From: Nanoarchaeota archaeon
Lineage (GTDB): Archaea > EX4484-52 > LFW-46
DNA: 39,925 nucleotides
Direction: 5' to 3'
Assembly: GCA_018897155.1 (NCBI GenBank)
Contig: JAHILE010000028.1
Location: forward strand, 1 to 39,925
Shown: positions 1-9,144 of the stretch, piece by piece
How positions within the stretch are numbered: position 1 is the first letter of the stretch
Layout: every line of letters begins with the position of its first letter
The notes under the pieces: generated by a model
What the model saw: the letters and a program-made list of their open reading frames with translations, nothing else
Database searches by the model: none
What the model was told of the DNA's origin: nothing
Made by a program: the position numbers and the translations under genes

Positions 1-120
1 CGGCTCTTCGCCCTCCCAATACGGCGGTTTACTGCAATCTCTGTCTTGTTATCGGTTTTTATCGGCTTGATAACCTATGAAATAATTAATCTCTTCTTTG
101 TAGATGGATGCGTAGTGTGA
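1..120 (+). CDS. C-terminal end of a membrane protein (5' partial)
   Basis: Frame 1 is open from the first base of the window to a TGA at 118-120 and encodes 39 residues. After a short basic stretch (PIRRF) comes one strongly hydrophobic segment (about residues 12-33), ending FFVDGCVV. This looks like the last transmembrane helix of a membrane protein whose body lies to the left of the window. The gene would be convergent with the surface-protein operon that ends at 315. Only 39 codons are visible, so chance openness cannot be excluded and no family can be named. Confidence 0.4.
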   Translation, partial: RLFALPIRRFTAISVLLSVFIGLITYEIINLFFVDGCVV

Positions 121-314
121 TACGCATCATTCTTTGATAATCTGGGATATCCGGCGCATTAAATCGATGTTTCAAGCCATTAACCTTAAGAATAGGGTAT
201 TCTTTGCACAAATACAGGGCTGTCTTTGAGAAAGGTTCTATCATATACTATGAACGCTTAAGACAGGATGTGTTAGAGACTCCTTGGGCATCGAATAGTT
301 AAGTGAATGATTGA
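121..314. other. intergenic stretch, nothing recognised
   Basis: This is the gap between the presumed convergent ends of the left-edge membrane protein and the surface-protein operon. I see a small hairpin GAATA-GGG-TATTC and a CTTAAG sequence present twice, but no convincing terminator, RNA gene or ORF. Confidence 0.4.
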
Positions 315-1961
315 TTAAGTCTTCCAGGTCTCATCTATTTTATCTTCTTTTGTCAGGCCTTCTTTAGCCTTTTCTTTATCTCTTTTATGCATATAGAGCA
401 TTACTGCCGTAATCAGCATTATTATGAGAAGAATTATCAGAAGCCATATTGTCGGCGCCATTACGATAAGCATAGTATCACCCCTAGCGCGTGCCATTTC
501 AATTACTGCATTTATCAATGAGTTTCGCGTTTTCTTCAAGTTGTCGCGCGTCTTTTCATAATCTTTAAGCTTCAAAGCGCTTTTCGCAAGACTTAGGGTG
601 TTTTTTGCTTCATTTATGTAGGGCACCACTTTACTAGTGTTCTTTTTTGCAATATTGAGCTCATCCATTTCATCTTCAAGCTTGATAATCAGGTATTGGT
701 AGTTGAGTATAGTTCTTTCTAAACTGTCATCCAAAGTCGCTTTGCCCACTTCTACGTCAATATGGCCTTCATCTTTCATTTTATCAGTATATGCAGTAAA
801 ATCAAGCGAGTAGATACCTTCGTTAGTATCTGTGTTGGTGTCCAAAGTTATCATAAATACTGCAGAATTGTTTCCATATAATTCAGATACTATTCTTGGC
901 TGGACATCTATTATGATATCGCCGTTTATCTGTCCAAGAACCTGTATTTCTCTCAAAGCCATTGTGCCTTTGTTGGTGACAATAACATACGCCACTGCAG
1001 AGTCTCCCGGCGTGATATATATCTTATCGGGATATGATAGGGCTATGTTTTTTTTGCCGACATCCACTATTTTTTTAGGTATTGACACTTCTTTTGGAGG
1101 GTTCTCGAGTTGCACTGTTCTTATTATTTCCTCATAAGAGCCTCCGCCGGATGATGGCGGGGTTGGCGGTGGATAATATATTATATTATAATACGGCTTT
1201 ACTTGAAAAACCCCCCAAGCGTTCGCAGTTTTGTTCGAATAATGCACCTGAATGCGAATCCAGAACCACCCAGGTTGCATTGGAGTATACCTTAATTTTT
1301 CCACACTTCGGCTGCCGGGAGTTAATGAACTTATTGCACCGCTTCGATTGGCTATAAGAACCAACTTACCTTCAGAAAATCCATATATGTCTAGTTCGGT
1401 CTTCTTTGAATAGGAAGTACTGCCTGAATTTGTGAATTCTACAGTGATATTCATTCGCGAGTATTGTGTTAGCTCTTTTTGATAATCGAAGTAGCTGATA
1501 TAGCCGTTATCAAACGAATCGATTGAAATATTTATCGGCCTTTCCTTTTGAAGCGTGTGATTTACTACAATAAATGAGATATTTGCATTTGCCGTTTCGT
1601 TTAAGCTGTTCTTGCAGTAACCGGCTACATTGAAATGGCCCGCAATATAGAATGGCGAATTTGTCTTTGTTGAAATTGAGAGCATGTATGTAATGTTTGA
1701 TATGTTTTCGAAGACATTGTTTGGAAAAAATCCTTTTGTTGTGTTTATATCTGCATATACCGCAGTTATATTTGAAGAATTGTCTGTGCAATTAATTAAA
1801 ATTCTTTCGATTTCGCCAAGCATTATTATTGAATTCTCGGCAGATATATTCATATCCAATAAGGCGTATGCATCGTTTCCATAGGCCGCAAGAAATATTG
1901 CTGCAATCAGCGCGTAAATTAAAAGCGCGCCATGCAAAACCCCCTTGTTTGTTTTAGTCAT
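315..1961 (-). CDS. cell-surface protein with C-terminal membrane anchor
   Basis: A 548-residue extracellular protein. It has a signal peptide (about 1-32), then a two-cysteine domain (Cys58 and Cys116) homologous to the N-terminus of the 814-residue protein at 4060-6504. A proline/glycine linker (PPPTPPSSGGG, about 264-274) follows, then a beta-rich CARDB/NEW3-like domain (about 300-410), a charged, probably coiled-coil segment (about 415-490), one transmembrane helix (about 501-523) and a short charged cytoplasmic tail. Asn-X-Ser/Thr sequons are abundant, as in glycosylated archaeal surface proteins. The ATG is preceded by GGAGGCTC and overlaps the upstream gene by 8 nt, so it is the last gene of the operon. 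The role is probably structural, in the cell envelope or attached to pili; no enzymatic motif is visible. Confidence 0.85.
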   Translation of the reverse strand: MTKTNKGVLHGALLIYALIAAIFLAAYGNDAYALLDMNISAENSIIMLGEIERILINCTDNSSNITAVYADINTTKGFFPNNVFENISNITYMLSISTKTNSPFYIAGHFNVAGYCKNSLNETANANISFIVVNHTLQKERPINISIDSFDNGYISYFDYQKELTQYSRMNITVEFTNSGSTSYSKKTELDIYGFSEGKLVLIANRSGAISSLTPGSRSVEKLRYTPMQPGWFWIRIQVHYSNKTANAWGVFQVKPYYNIIYYPPPTPPSSGGGSYEEIIRTVQLENPPKEVSIPKKIVDVGKKNIALSYPDKIYITPGDSAVAYVIVTNKGTMALREIQVLGQINGDIIIDVQPRIVSELYGNNSAVFMITLDTNTDTNEGIYSLDFTAYTDKMKDEGHIDVEVGKATLDDSLERTILNYQYLIIKLEDEMDELNIAKKNTSKVVPYINEAKNTLSLAKSALKLKDYEKTRDNLKKTRNSLINAVIEMARARGDTMLIVMAPTIWLLIILLIIMLITAVMLYMHKRDKEKAKEGLTKEDKIDETWKT

Positions 1962-2619
1962 ACTTGTAGAGCCTCCATGCGATTATTGAAATGGCTGCAA
2001 TCATTATTAAGGGAATTTTCCATCTTGTGTCTTTTTCGGGTGGCGGATTTGAAACAGTTTCTAATGATTGCGTTTCAGGGGCTGTTCCGTCTATGAAAGA
2101 GGAGATGCTTATGAGTGTTGTTCTATTGACCGTTTTTTTATTTTCCTCGGCGGAATTGCCCGACACATTTATTCTGAAGTGGAGCTTTCTTTCCTGGAAA
2201 AGCGAAAATTCAGCATCTTTATTATTTCCCGCGATTGCATTAAGGGCAATTTCATACTCTCCTGAAACTGCCTTTTCAGGCGCGGTTATGTATATATCCA
2301 CAGTCTTTGCATCTATAGTATTCTTGTTTCCTGGAAGATAAATACGCTCTGTTTTTCCCAAAGGCGCGCTTCCAAGCTGAAATTGCTTTGGCAAAACTAT
2401 GATGAGCCAGCCTTTAGGCACCTTGGCATCGTTTATAGTTACTGCGTATTCTTCTTCATCCGCGCTCCAAAAAAGCGTGCGGAATACTGCAGTTTCCCCG
2501 CTATTGATGCTTGCTGTTGATGACTTTTGCAGTGTTCCAAGATTCAGGGCAAATGCTGTCGGGATTGCAAAAATCATTAATGAAGTGATAATTAAGGCTT
2601 TAAGGAGGCGCGCTTCCAC
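1954..2619 (-). CDS. secreted NEW3-like protein with C-terminal transmembrane helix
   Basis: About 221 residues: a signal peptide ending near IPTAFA, a beta-rich domain resembling NEW3/COG1470-type extracellular domains, a Pro-rich spacer, and a C-terminal membrane helix (IPLIMIAAISIIAWRLYKYD). I chose the GTG at 2617-2619 because AAGGTG lies 6 nt upstream, exactly as in the thermosome gene. A longer ORF starting at 2664 would extend into the upstream gene without homology-like content. The gene overlaps its neighbours by 20 nt upstream and 8 nt downstream, so it is translated within the surface-protein operon. The function is unknown; it could be an accessory of the other anchored surface proteins. 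Confidence 0.75.
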   Translation of the reverse strand: MEARLLKALIITSLMIFAIPTAFALNLGTLQKSSTASINSGETAVFRTLFWSADEEEYAVTINDAKVPKGWLIIVLPKQFQLGSAPLGKTERIYLPGNKNTIDAKTVDIYITAPEKAVSGEYEIALNAIAGNNKDAEFSLFQERKLHFRINVSGNSAEENKKTVNRTTLISISSFIDGTAPETQSLETVSNPPPEKDTRWKIPLIMIAAISIIAWRLYKYD

Positions 2620-4054
2620 TTTTAACACCTTGTATAAATACAGTTCCGTTGTAATTTGCCGCATATATCGGCGGCACGTTTAACCAATACCATGTTGTGA
2701 TATTGGTAAATGAGGCAACGTCAATCTTTAGAGGGTTGTATGTTTGAGTCATATTGAATGATGAGGAATATGCACTTGAGGTATTGCTCCATGTCAGGTT
2801 TCCTACGCCCAGAGAATATCCCAAGGAGCTGTTTTCCATATTCGTTCCCTTAATGTATAAATCCGTATTGCAGCTCCCTTGATTTATGGTTATATTGTAT
2901 TCGTCGCCGGCATTTCCCAGGGCAGGATTTTGATATGTGTTTGGTGCAAGCGGATTTTGGAAATCTATTGAAGCCCATTGTGCGGTTATATCAATAAAGC
3001 AATCTACTATAGAGACAGTTGCAAATGATGTCTCGTTTGGCGTTGTCCATGTTGAATTAGAGCTGAAATTTACGCCCAGTTTCCACGAGCTTAATGTTGA
3101 ATCGGTAGCATTGATGATCCATGTGAGATTGCAAATTGAGCCTTCAGAAAGGATTTCAGCGCATGATTTTGTTGAGCTTGCCAAGGTTTCATTTATAAAA
3201 AATGGATCTGTGCCCGCAACGGAGCTGATGGGCGTGTCAGGATTTGCTGATGTTTGGTTGTACAGTATAGTTCCCGAGACGTTTGCGCAACTTCCTTGCC
3301 TGCATATAATTGTTGCGTTTACAAGAAACGTGGTATTTTGGGCAAAAAGAGTGGTTTCTGTTGCTATTGGTTCTGACAGATTTACTTCCATAGTTGTATT
3401 TAATGTAAAGTACACTATAGAACCATTCACGTTTCCTGCACTGTCATTAACATAAACGCCAATGTTATTTGCTCCCGGCGCGATAATTATTGTCGTATTT
3501 GGTACAAACGTCGTATTCGGGGCTCCATTCAGCGAATATTGCCATGCATCCAGAGGTGAATCATCTGCAGCGCTTACATTAAGCTCAATCACTTTATCAG
3601 TATATGTTGTGTTCTTTGGCGATAATATATACACTGCGGGCAAAACCGTGTCTATAATTACAAACTGCCGTATGCTTTGATTCCAGTCGCCGGTAGTGTT
3701 TTCTGCCCAGATTGTATAGTTGTATATTCCGTCAGCCAGCTCAGTCATATTTATGTGCCAATTAATCAATGAGTCGTTTAGCATCGAAACATTAGTAAAT
3801 CCGGATAAGTTGCCCCATTCAATAAAAGACCGGTTTATGTCTTCGCTTGATGTTATATTCACATAGGTCCAGTTAAATGCCGTATAAGAATTATTTGCAA
3901 GCGTCGGCGCAACGAATTCCATTATTGGAAGGGCAGTTGTTATACCCATAATTAAAAGCAGGATACAAAAAACGACGCCTGAAAGCATTTTGCACTTAAT
4001 CTGTCCATAATTGCGTGAACTGAATTTATTGGCCGTGCATATAATCGCAGTCAT
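2600..4054 (-). CDS. secreted Ig-like surface protein
   Basis: About 484 residues. A hydrophobic signal segment lies around residues 23-42, followed by repeated bacterial/archaeal Ig-like beta domains (phrases such as SPKNTTYTDKVIELNVSA and GNVNGSIVYFTLN). N-glycosylation sequons are very dense. Several cysteines occur in the second half (CRQGSC, KSCAEILSEGSICNL), suggesting disulfides. No C-terminal anchor is visible, so the protein is probably released or held by partners. I prefer the ATG at 4054 because GGTGA lies 5 nt upstream; a GTG at 4063 overlapping the upstream stop as GTGA is the alternative. The gene is in the surface operon. The family is generic, so a precise role cannot be given. 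Confidence 0.8.
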   Translation of the reverse strand: MTAIICTANKFSSRNYGQIKCKMLSGVVFCILLLIMGITTALPIMEFVAPTLANNSYTAFNWTYVNITSSEDINRSFIEWGNLSGFTNVSMLNDSLINWHINMTELADGIYNYTIWAENTTGDWNQSIRQFVIIDTVLPAVYILSPKNTTYTDKVIELNVSAADDSPLDAWQYSLNGAPNTTFVPNTTIIIAPGANNIGVYVNDSAGNVNGSIVYFTLNTTMEVNLSEPIATETTLFAQNTTFLVNATIICRQGSCANVSGTILYNQTSANPDTPISSVAGTDPFFINETLASSTKSCAEILSEGSICNLTWIINATDSTLSSWKLGVNFSSNSTWTTPNETSFATVSIVDCFIDITAQWASIDFQNPLAPNTYQNPALGNAGDEYNITINQGSCNTDLYIKGTNMENSSLGYSLGVGNLTWSNTSSAYSSSFNMTQTYNPLKIDVASFTNITTWYWLNVPPIYAANYNGTVFIQGVKSGSAPP

Positions 4055-4059
4055 GGAAG

Positions 4060-6504
4060 TCACCAGTTTTTCACATACTTTGAAAACCGCCTTCCTTTTG
4101 CTTTTTTTTCGCGCGCCCTATCCGATTCGCTTATCTTGTTTTTTATCTCAAAAATCATGTTTCTATGGACACTTCTTTTTCCATTTACCGAATATTTTTT
4201 TGAAGCCAATCTTCTTTTTCGAAGCGCCAAAGCTGTTGAAAAGCTGATTGCTGCAAACGCGGCAACATAGACTAAATCGCTTTGCGCGGCAAAGAATGTC
4301 GAGAACGCAGTAGGCATGCCAAGCGAAAATGCTGATGTTGTCGAATTTGTGCTTTCCTCACCTAACGGAGCCTCTGTCTGTGTGATAATCACAGAACTGG
4401 AATCATTTGCAGATGGCAGGACTGTAAGCGCGAAATTCTGCAGTCTCACGAAGTCACCTTTTGATGCCTCAATTGATGCGCCGAATGTCGCCTTTGCAGC
4501 ATCATCCGGAATTTCAAAATGCACCGACACGCTTTTTTCAGCATCAGCCTTTACTTGTTCCACCGTATCCGAAGGCATTATGCGGTAATAGTTTGTTGGC
4601 AGGCCTTTTATTGAAAGCTTCATATCATTTAAATCGGCTTCACCGACATTTATTAGGCGGAACTGCACATCAGTTGTGTCTCCAGGCTTCATCCGTATTG
4701 TATCCGGGCCCATTATTGCGAGATCGGATGTTTTTACAACTGTGAATGCAACCTGCTTTTGCGAAGAAATATAGGGTGTTTTTGAAACGATTACTGTTGC
4801 AGTGTATGTGCCTTCTGCTCCCGGGCTGTCAAGCTCAAGCGAAAATATTCCCTGCGCATTGGATTTTCCCGAAGCGATAATCGGCAGGCCGCTTAAAGAT
4901 ATTGTGATTGATGCCTCAGGAAGCGTATTTTTTGCTCCGTTAAGGGCAATGCCCGTGATTTTTATTTTTTCATTTAGGGCGTAAATGTCTTTTTCCGCGC
5001 TTGCTTCGACACTTGCGCCATCCGGGCTTCCTATGATATATGCTGCGTTCAGTTCTGCGGAATCGATGTTTGCGACTTTTCGCACAGTGTCGATTTTTGA
5101 GTTAATTGTTTTCCAGTCTGTCATACATGCCTTTTTCCCCGAATTCCAGTTCTCGCAAATATATGCGCTAAGAAGCGATTCATCATTGATTTTGCTTTGA
5201 TCATACGGCAGCTTTAGATGCGCATCCGAATAGTCAAATGCTGCTCCATAATAGTATATTCCCGCTCCCTGTATTCCGCTGACAGTGCCGGAAACAATCG
5301 GCTGATACTTTATTCCGAAGTCGAATTCATTTATGTTTGTATCTATATTTGCGTCAAATATTTCAAGCATTGGCGTTCCATCAGTTATTTGAATTGTGTA
5401 TTTTGCCGGAGGGAGAAGCGTTGAATACGCGCCGTTGCCATCCACTTTGACAGTCACTACATTTGCGTTGCCAGAAATAAATTTCAGCTGCACTTGAGTG
5501 CTTTTCTCAGTTGCCAAAAAAATATTTCCCGAAACAGGAATTGTGTATAAGATGCTCTTGGAATATGAATTCGAGAAATTATTGTAATTGAAGGCGATTT
5601 TTAGCGTATGCGCTCCGGCAGGCATTGAAGGCGCGTTGAATTTGACATTATACACACCGCCAGTTGCAGGCGTTATTTCGGTGATGCTTGCGCTGGTCGA
5701 ATCCATCTGGATTGCAAGATATTCCTTTTTAATTTCTACGGGGTTGCCGCGCTCGATTGCTTTGAGTTGCACAGTGATTGCATCGTTTGCCGAAACCCAT
5801 GTTTTGTCAACACTTAAAAATGAAGATTCAATTGAATTAAAGATCTGTAGCTCTGATGCTGAAGAGATAGTTATCCTGCCGTAGTTTGCGCTTATTGAAA
5901 GCGTTTTTATTCCGGCAGTTTGCCCGGCAGTTGAAAACCGCAAAATCCAGCCGGCTGCGAAATCATAATACGGCTGCGCTAGAAGCGCTACATTCGCTCC
6001 GTTAAGGCTGACGCCAAAAGCAATGTCCGACCTTACCACTCCGCTGTCTTTTTTTACGAATACGTTTGCTTCTTCAATATCGCCGATATATATGGGTGAT
6101 GTTATTTTATTGACATTCATGCTGAGATTTGACACTGTGAAAAAAATTGACCGGTTTGCCGATTCATTTAATGCATTTTTGCAAAAAACAGTTGCATTGA
6201 AAACACCGGTCTTGTAGAAATTGGATGTCTGTGTTGTGGGTATCGCAAGGTAATAATTTCCGTTTGAGTCAACTGTGAAAAGATTATTTGGGAATATTGC
6301 GGTTGTTGTTGTTATATCCGCATAAGGCGGCGCAAGCGCAGTCGAATTATCATCTGTGCAATTCAGGAATATGGTTTCAGTTTCGCCGAGCCAGAGATTT
6401 GGCTCCTGCAAAGAGATATTATTTATGATTGGAAATGCATAGCCTGCTGTTGCAGAAAACAAAAAGACCATTAAAAAAGATGCATGAAGCAATCTGTTTT
6501 TCAT
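4060..6504 (-). CDS. large multidomain surface protein, membrane anchored
   Basis: An 814-residue protein and the largest product of the operon. It has a signal peptide (1-23) and an N-terminal two-cysteine domain (Cys49, Cys108) clearly homologous to that of the 548-residue protein: both carry NCTD(D/N), YADI, FPNN and CKN(A/S)LNE(S/T)AN. Several Ig/macroglobulin-like beta domains follow, then a NEW3-like domain (about 600-705). A transmembrane helix (about 742-761) precedes a strongly basic 50-residue cytoplasmic tail. AAGGGGT precedes the ATG. The stop is followed closely by the next gene. The architecture is that of an archaeal surface or adhesion protein (inference); the long basic tail could contact cytoplasmic partners. 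Confidence 0.85.
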   Translation of the reverse strand: MKNRLLHASFLMVFLFSATAGYAFPIINNISLQEPNLWLGETETIFLNCTDDNSTALAPPYADITTTTAIFPNNLFTVDSNGNYYLAIPTTQTSNFYKTGVFNATVFCKNALNESANRSIFFTVSNLSMNVNKITSPIYIGDIEEANVFVKKDSGVVRSDIAFGVSLNGANVALLAQPYYDFAAGWILRFSTAGQTAGIKTLSISANYGRITISSASELQIFNSIESSFLSVDKTWVSANDAITVQLKAIERGNPVEIKKEYLAIQMDSTSASITEITPATGGVYNVKFNAPSMPAGAHTLKIAFNYNNFSNSYSKSILYTIPVSGNIFLATEKSTQVQLKFISGNANVVTVKVDGNGAYSTLLPPAKYTIQITDGTPMLEIFDANIDTNINEFDFGIKYQPIVSGTVSGIQGAGIYYYGAAFDYSDAHLKLPYDQSKINDESLLSAYICENWNSGKKACMTDWKTINSKIDTVRKVANIDSAELNAAYIIGSPDGASVEASAEKDIYALNEKIKITGIALNGAKNTLPEASITISLSGLPIIASGKSNAQGIFSLELDSPGAEGTYTATVIVSKTPYISSQKQVAFTVVKTSDLAIMGPDTIRMKPGDTTDVQFRLINVGEADLNDMKLSIKGLPTNYYRIMPSDTVEQVKADAEKSVSVHFEIPDDAAKATFGASIEASKGDFVRLQNFALTVLPSANDSSSVIITQTEAPLGEESTNSTTSAFSLGMPTAFSTFFAAQSDLVYVAAFAAISFSTALALRKRRLASKKYSVNGKRSVHRNMIFEIKNKISESDRAREKKAKGRRFSKYVKNW

Positions 6505-6525
6505 TTGTTTTACCCCTTAAAACTA

Positions 6526-7272
6526 TTATACGCCCAGCCAGTCCATAAACCGGCCAAGCCACTTGTTTAACCCTTCTTCTTTTTTCATTGCGAATGTTTT
6601 TATCCCGTAATTGTGGCCGTCTTCACTGATGGCGATTAATGTTATTTCGCGTTCATAAAAAGCGCCGGTTTCATAGCGTATTGACGCTGATTTTTCACCA
6701 TCTGCAGCAATCTCTCCGATTTCATTTTGCTCGAACAGCCAGGCGCGAGGATGCTTTAGCGGATACACAATCACATTTTTCGCATCGTTCTGGCTTTTTA
6801 CGCGGAATGCGATTTCATTGTTATAGACGCGCACGCCGCTTATTTCAAGCGTGTTTGCCGAATCCCCTTTGCCGGATGTCTCTGTTAGGTTGCCGATTTC
6901 AATTATTTCATAGGCGCGATAAAGGCGCGCTACTGTAGTCCATGTCTCGTTTTCGTTTGGCGCATACCAGTACAGGTTTATTGTTTTGCGCACCCCCGGA
7001 TTGAGCGATTCTTCTTTGCTCCAAAGCGTTGCGGCGTATTTTGTTCCATTGAATACGTCAATGCGAACTCGGGCGCCATATTCAAGGCTTCCGGAATTAA
7101 GCACATCATAGCTTATTTTCAGCATGTTGTTGTACGAATCGTGGTTGATTTCCTTTGACTCGGAACTTATTTGTTCTGCGACATTCACATCGATTCTTGA
7201 TGAATTTGCAGCCGATGCCGCCATCATTACCGCTAACAGAACTGCAATAATTTGAAGCCCTGTTTTTTTCAT
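6526..7272 (-). CDS. secreted beta-rich protein of unknown function
   Basis: 248 residues: a typical signal peptide (MKKTGLQIIAVLLAVMMAASA) followed by two beta-rich stretches, the first resembling a CARDB-like domain (YDVLNSGSLEYGARVRIDVF). There is no transmembrane helix at the C-terminus, which instead ends in a short amphipathic segment (GLNKWLGRFMDWLGV) that could bind a membrane surface. GGGGA lies upstream of the ATG. It sits 21 nt upstream of the 814-residue gene in the same operon. No family is recognised beyond generic extracellular domains. Confidence 0.75.
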   Translation of the reverse strand: MKKTGLQIIAVLLAVMMAASAANSSRIDVNVAEQISSESKEINHDSYNNMLKISYDVLNSGSLEYGARVRIDVFNGTKYAATLWSKEESLNPGVRKTINLYWYAPNENETWTTVARLYRAYEIIEIGNLTETSGKGDSANTLEISGVRVYNNEIAFRVKSQNDAKNVIVYPLKHPRAWLFEQNEIGEIAADGEKSASIRYETGAFYEREITLIAISEDGHNYGIKTFAMKKEEGLNKWLGRFMDWLGV

Positions 7273-7331
7273 GCATTATTCCCCTGGTTTATTAGTTCCT
7301 TGTTTTCAGTAAGTATTTGTAATTATTCTAT

Positions 7332-7901
7332 TCATAGCAGTTTGGCCGCTATTATGTTTTTCGGCTTTTTCACAATTATGTCTATTTCTCCGGAATAGTT
7401 TCCAAGCGCGGTGTCATTTTTTGTTTCAAGTATGATTTCAATAGGCTTGGGCGCGTCTTTTTGGAGCAAAAAATTATTCTCGCTGAATTTTACCATTGGC
7501 GATATGTTTCCGTATGCTGTAAGCATTATTTTTGAAGGCCCTTCGGCAACGTTCTCAAGCGTTATGAATCGTTTTCCCAGATTTCCGCCCCGCGGAATTA
7601 TTCCGAAATTAATGCTTTCCGGATCCAGGGCAAAACCCATAGTTATATTTTGCCCGCTTACATTGCTTATCTCCACTCTTGCAGGATAGCGGTTTATTTC
7701 ATAGCTGAAAAGCATATTCTCATCAATTGCAAGCGTCTGGTTAGTGGCAAGCGTTTTTGGAGCTTGAGGAGAATACAGTATTGTGGCAATTCCGCCATAC
7801 ATAAGAACAAAAAGAGCCGCTACAAGAATTACTGCAAAAACCTTAGGATTGATTTTTTCCAGATGTTTTGGTTTTTCCGGATTTTCGGCTCCCCTTTTCA
7901 T
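7332..7901 (-). CDS. membrane-anchored extracellular domain protein
   Basis: About 189 residues: a basic cytoplasmic N-terminus, one transmembrane helix (about 24-43) and a beta-sandwich-like extracellular domain with a motif common in archaeal surface proteins (INFGIIPRGGNLGKRFITLEN). I chose the ATG at 7899-7901; the frame also opens with a TTG two codons earlier. A TATA box 33-43 nt upstream makes this the first gene of the operon running to 315. It probably works with the secreted partners encoded downstream. No catalytic residues are apparent. Confidence 0.75.
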   Translation of the reverse strand: MKRGAENPEKPKHLEKINPKVFAVILVAALFVLMYGGIATILYSPQAPKTLATNQTLAIDENMLFSYEINRYPARVEISNVSGQNITMGFALDPESINFGIIPRGGNLGKRFITLENVAEGPSKIMLTAYGNISPMVKFSENNFLLQKDAPKPIEIILETKNDTALGNYSGEIDIIVKKPKNIIAAKLL

Positions 7902-7933
7902 TAACAATCACACAATAATAATTGTTCTTGTTT

Positions 7934-7944
7934 GCTTATATATG
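7934..7944 (-). promoter_or_regulatory. TATA box of the surface-protein operon
   Basis: Read on the minus strand, CATATATAAGC lies 33-43 nt before the ATG at 7901. An imperfect palindrome (ACAAT-AATA-ATTGT, 7915-7928) lies between it and the gene and may be an operator. Position and composition fit an archaeal TATA element; no transcript data support it. Confidence 0.5.
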
Positions 7945-8054
7945 TTTGCAGGCGCCAAAAACGCGGTGCAGCGCTTATTTTTTGGCTCTTAAACAGGCAG
8001 ATGTCCAAAAGACGAAACTTCAAAAAATCAGTTGCTTGATGCGTTTTCTGAGTT

Positions 8055-9071
8055 TCAGGAATCTTTTTCGTCTTTTGAGTATAGCTTGTATGCGATTATG
8101 ATGATTATGAGTATTATCAGCCACACAAGATAATTGCTTCGCAGACTTTCGATTTTGGCAACCGGTTCCGGAGTTGTGATTGCCTTCGGATGCTTTATCA
8201 GTATTGTCGCTTCTTTTGACGTTGAATTTACGCCGTAGTCGACAGTTGCATTCACTTTATACATCCCTTCCAAAGAGAAACTTTCTGGCTTGAATTTTGC
8301 ACTCATTATCGTGGTTTTTCCGGGTTTTACAAATGTATGTCCGGATGCCAGCGAGCCTATTTTTGTGCCGTTTTCATAATATGCTGAAATCGATGATGCG
8401 CGCGCCGATACTGTGGCAGTTCCCGTATTTTGGAAATAGACGTCTATTTCAACAGTTCCGTCCGTAGTTTCTTCGTTTTGCAGAATGTCCAATATCCTTC
8501 CCTTTACTTCGCATTTTCCATCGATATTAAACATAATGGTTATTGCAGTAAGTGCAATTATGTTTACCGCGGTTCCGTATTCCTCAACTACATAAGGGTT
8601 CGGCCGGATATGAAGCGCATGATTGCACGGTTCCGCATCACTTGGCACATTTAAGACAAAGCTCACTTTTTTCCAATCCGCAATGCTTCCGCCTGCGGTT
8701 TTAAGCGATTCATTAGTGTGCTGCAGAACATATGGGTTGCTTGGAAAAAACGCCCAGCTTGAACTATCTTCTTCAGAGACTTTGTCTGCAATGCCCACAT
8801 AATCTGGTTTTTTGAAATAGGCGATGTTTGAGCGCTGCGCGTCAAGCTTCACAAGTATCTCGTCTTTTGAAGAAGTTACGATAAAAAATGAGCCTACTAT
8901 GCTCGTTCCTTTTGAGAGGTTGCCCAGGTCAAGAACAATCGGCGATACGCCTGCCTGTAGATCTTTTGCATCTGCTGTTGTTGAAAGCGCAAACGCGAAA
9001 AGAAAGATAATTGCGATTGGGAACCACATACCGATTCCTGCTGTTTTGCAGATTTTGGCACTCATTAGCAT
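8055..9071 (-). CDS. membrane-anchored surface protein, single-gene unit
   Basis: 338 residues with a signal peptide (about 1-35, ending STTADA), an N-terminal beta domain (VSPIVLDLGNLSKGTS, a motif seen in archaeal extracellular proteins), a second CARDB-like domain around 195-295, a C-terminal transmembrane helix (VWLIILIIIIIAYKLYS) and a short charged tail. It resembles the operon proteins downstream in style and probably belongs to the same envelope system, but has its own TATA box. The ATG lies about 10-25 nt after that element, suggesting a leaderless transcript. No enzymatic function is visible. Confidence 0.8.
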   Translation of the reverse strand: MLMSAKICKTAGIGMWFPIAIIFLFAFALSTTADAKDLQAGVSPIVLDLGNLSKGTSIVGSFFIVTSSKDEILVKLDAQRSNIAYFKKPDYVGIADKVSEEDSSSWAFFPSNPYVLQHTNESLKTAGGSIADWKKVSFVLNVPSDAEPCNHALHIRPNPYVVEEYGTAVNIIALTAITIMFNIDGKCEVKGRILDILQNEETTDGTVEIDVYFQNTGTATVSARASSISAYYENGTKIGSLASGHTFVKPGKTTIMSAKFKPESFSLEGMYKVNATVDYGVNSTSKEATILIKHPKAITTPEPVAKIESLRSNYLVWLIILIIIIIAYKLYSKDEKDS

Positions 9072-9144
9072 AGAATTCGCTTTTAAATCATATATATCCG
9101 TCGGTTAATGGGGTTATTTAAATAATGCCCGACCAAATATATTT
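9072..9144. promoter_or_regulatory. divergent promoter region
   Basis: On the minus strand an AT-rich stretch GATATATATGATTTAAAA (9081-9098) lies just upstream of the surface-protein ATG at 9071. On the plus strand GTTATTTAAATAATGC (about 9113-9128) and a later AAATATATTTATG could serve the rnp2 gene at 9145. Both genes then have very short or no leaders. Confidence 0.5.
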
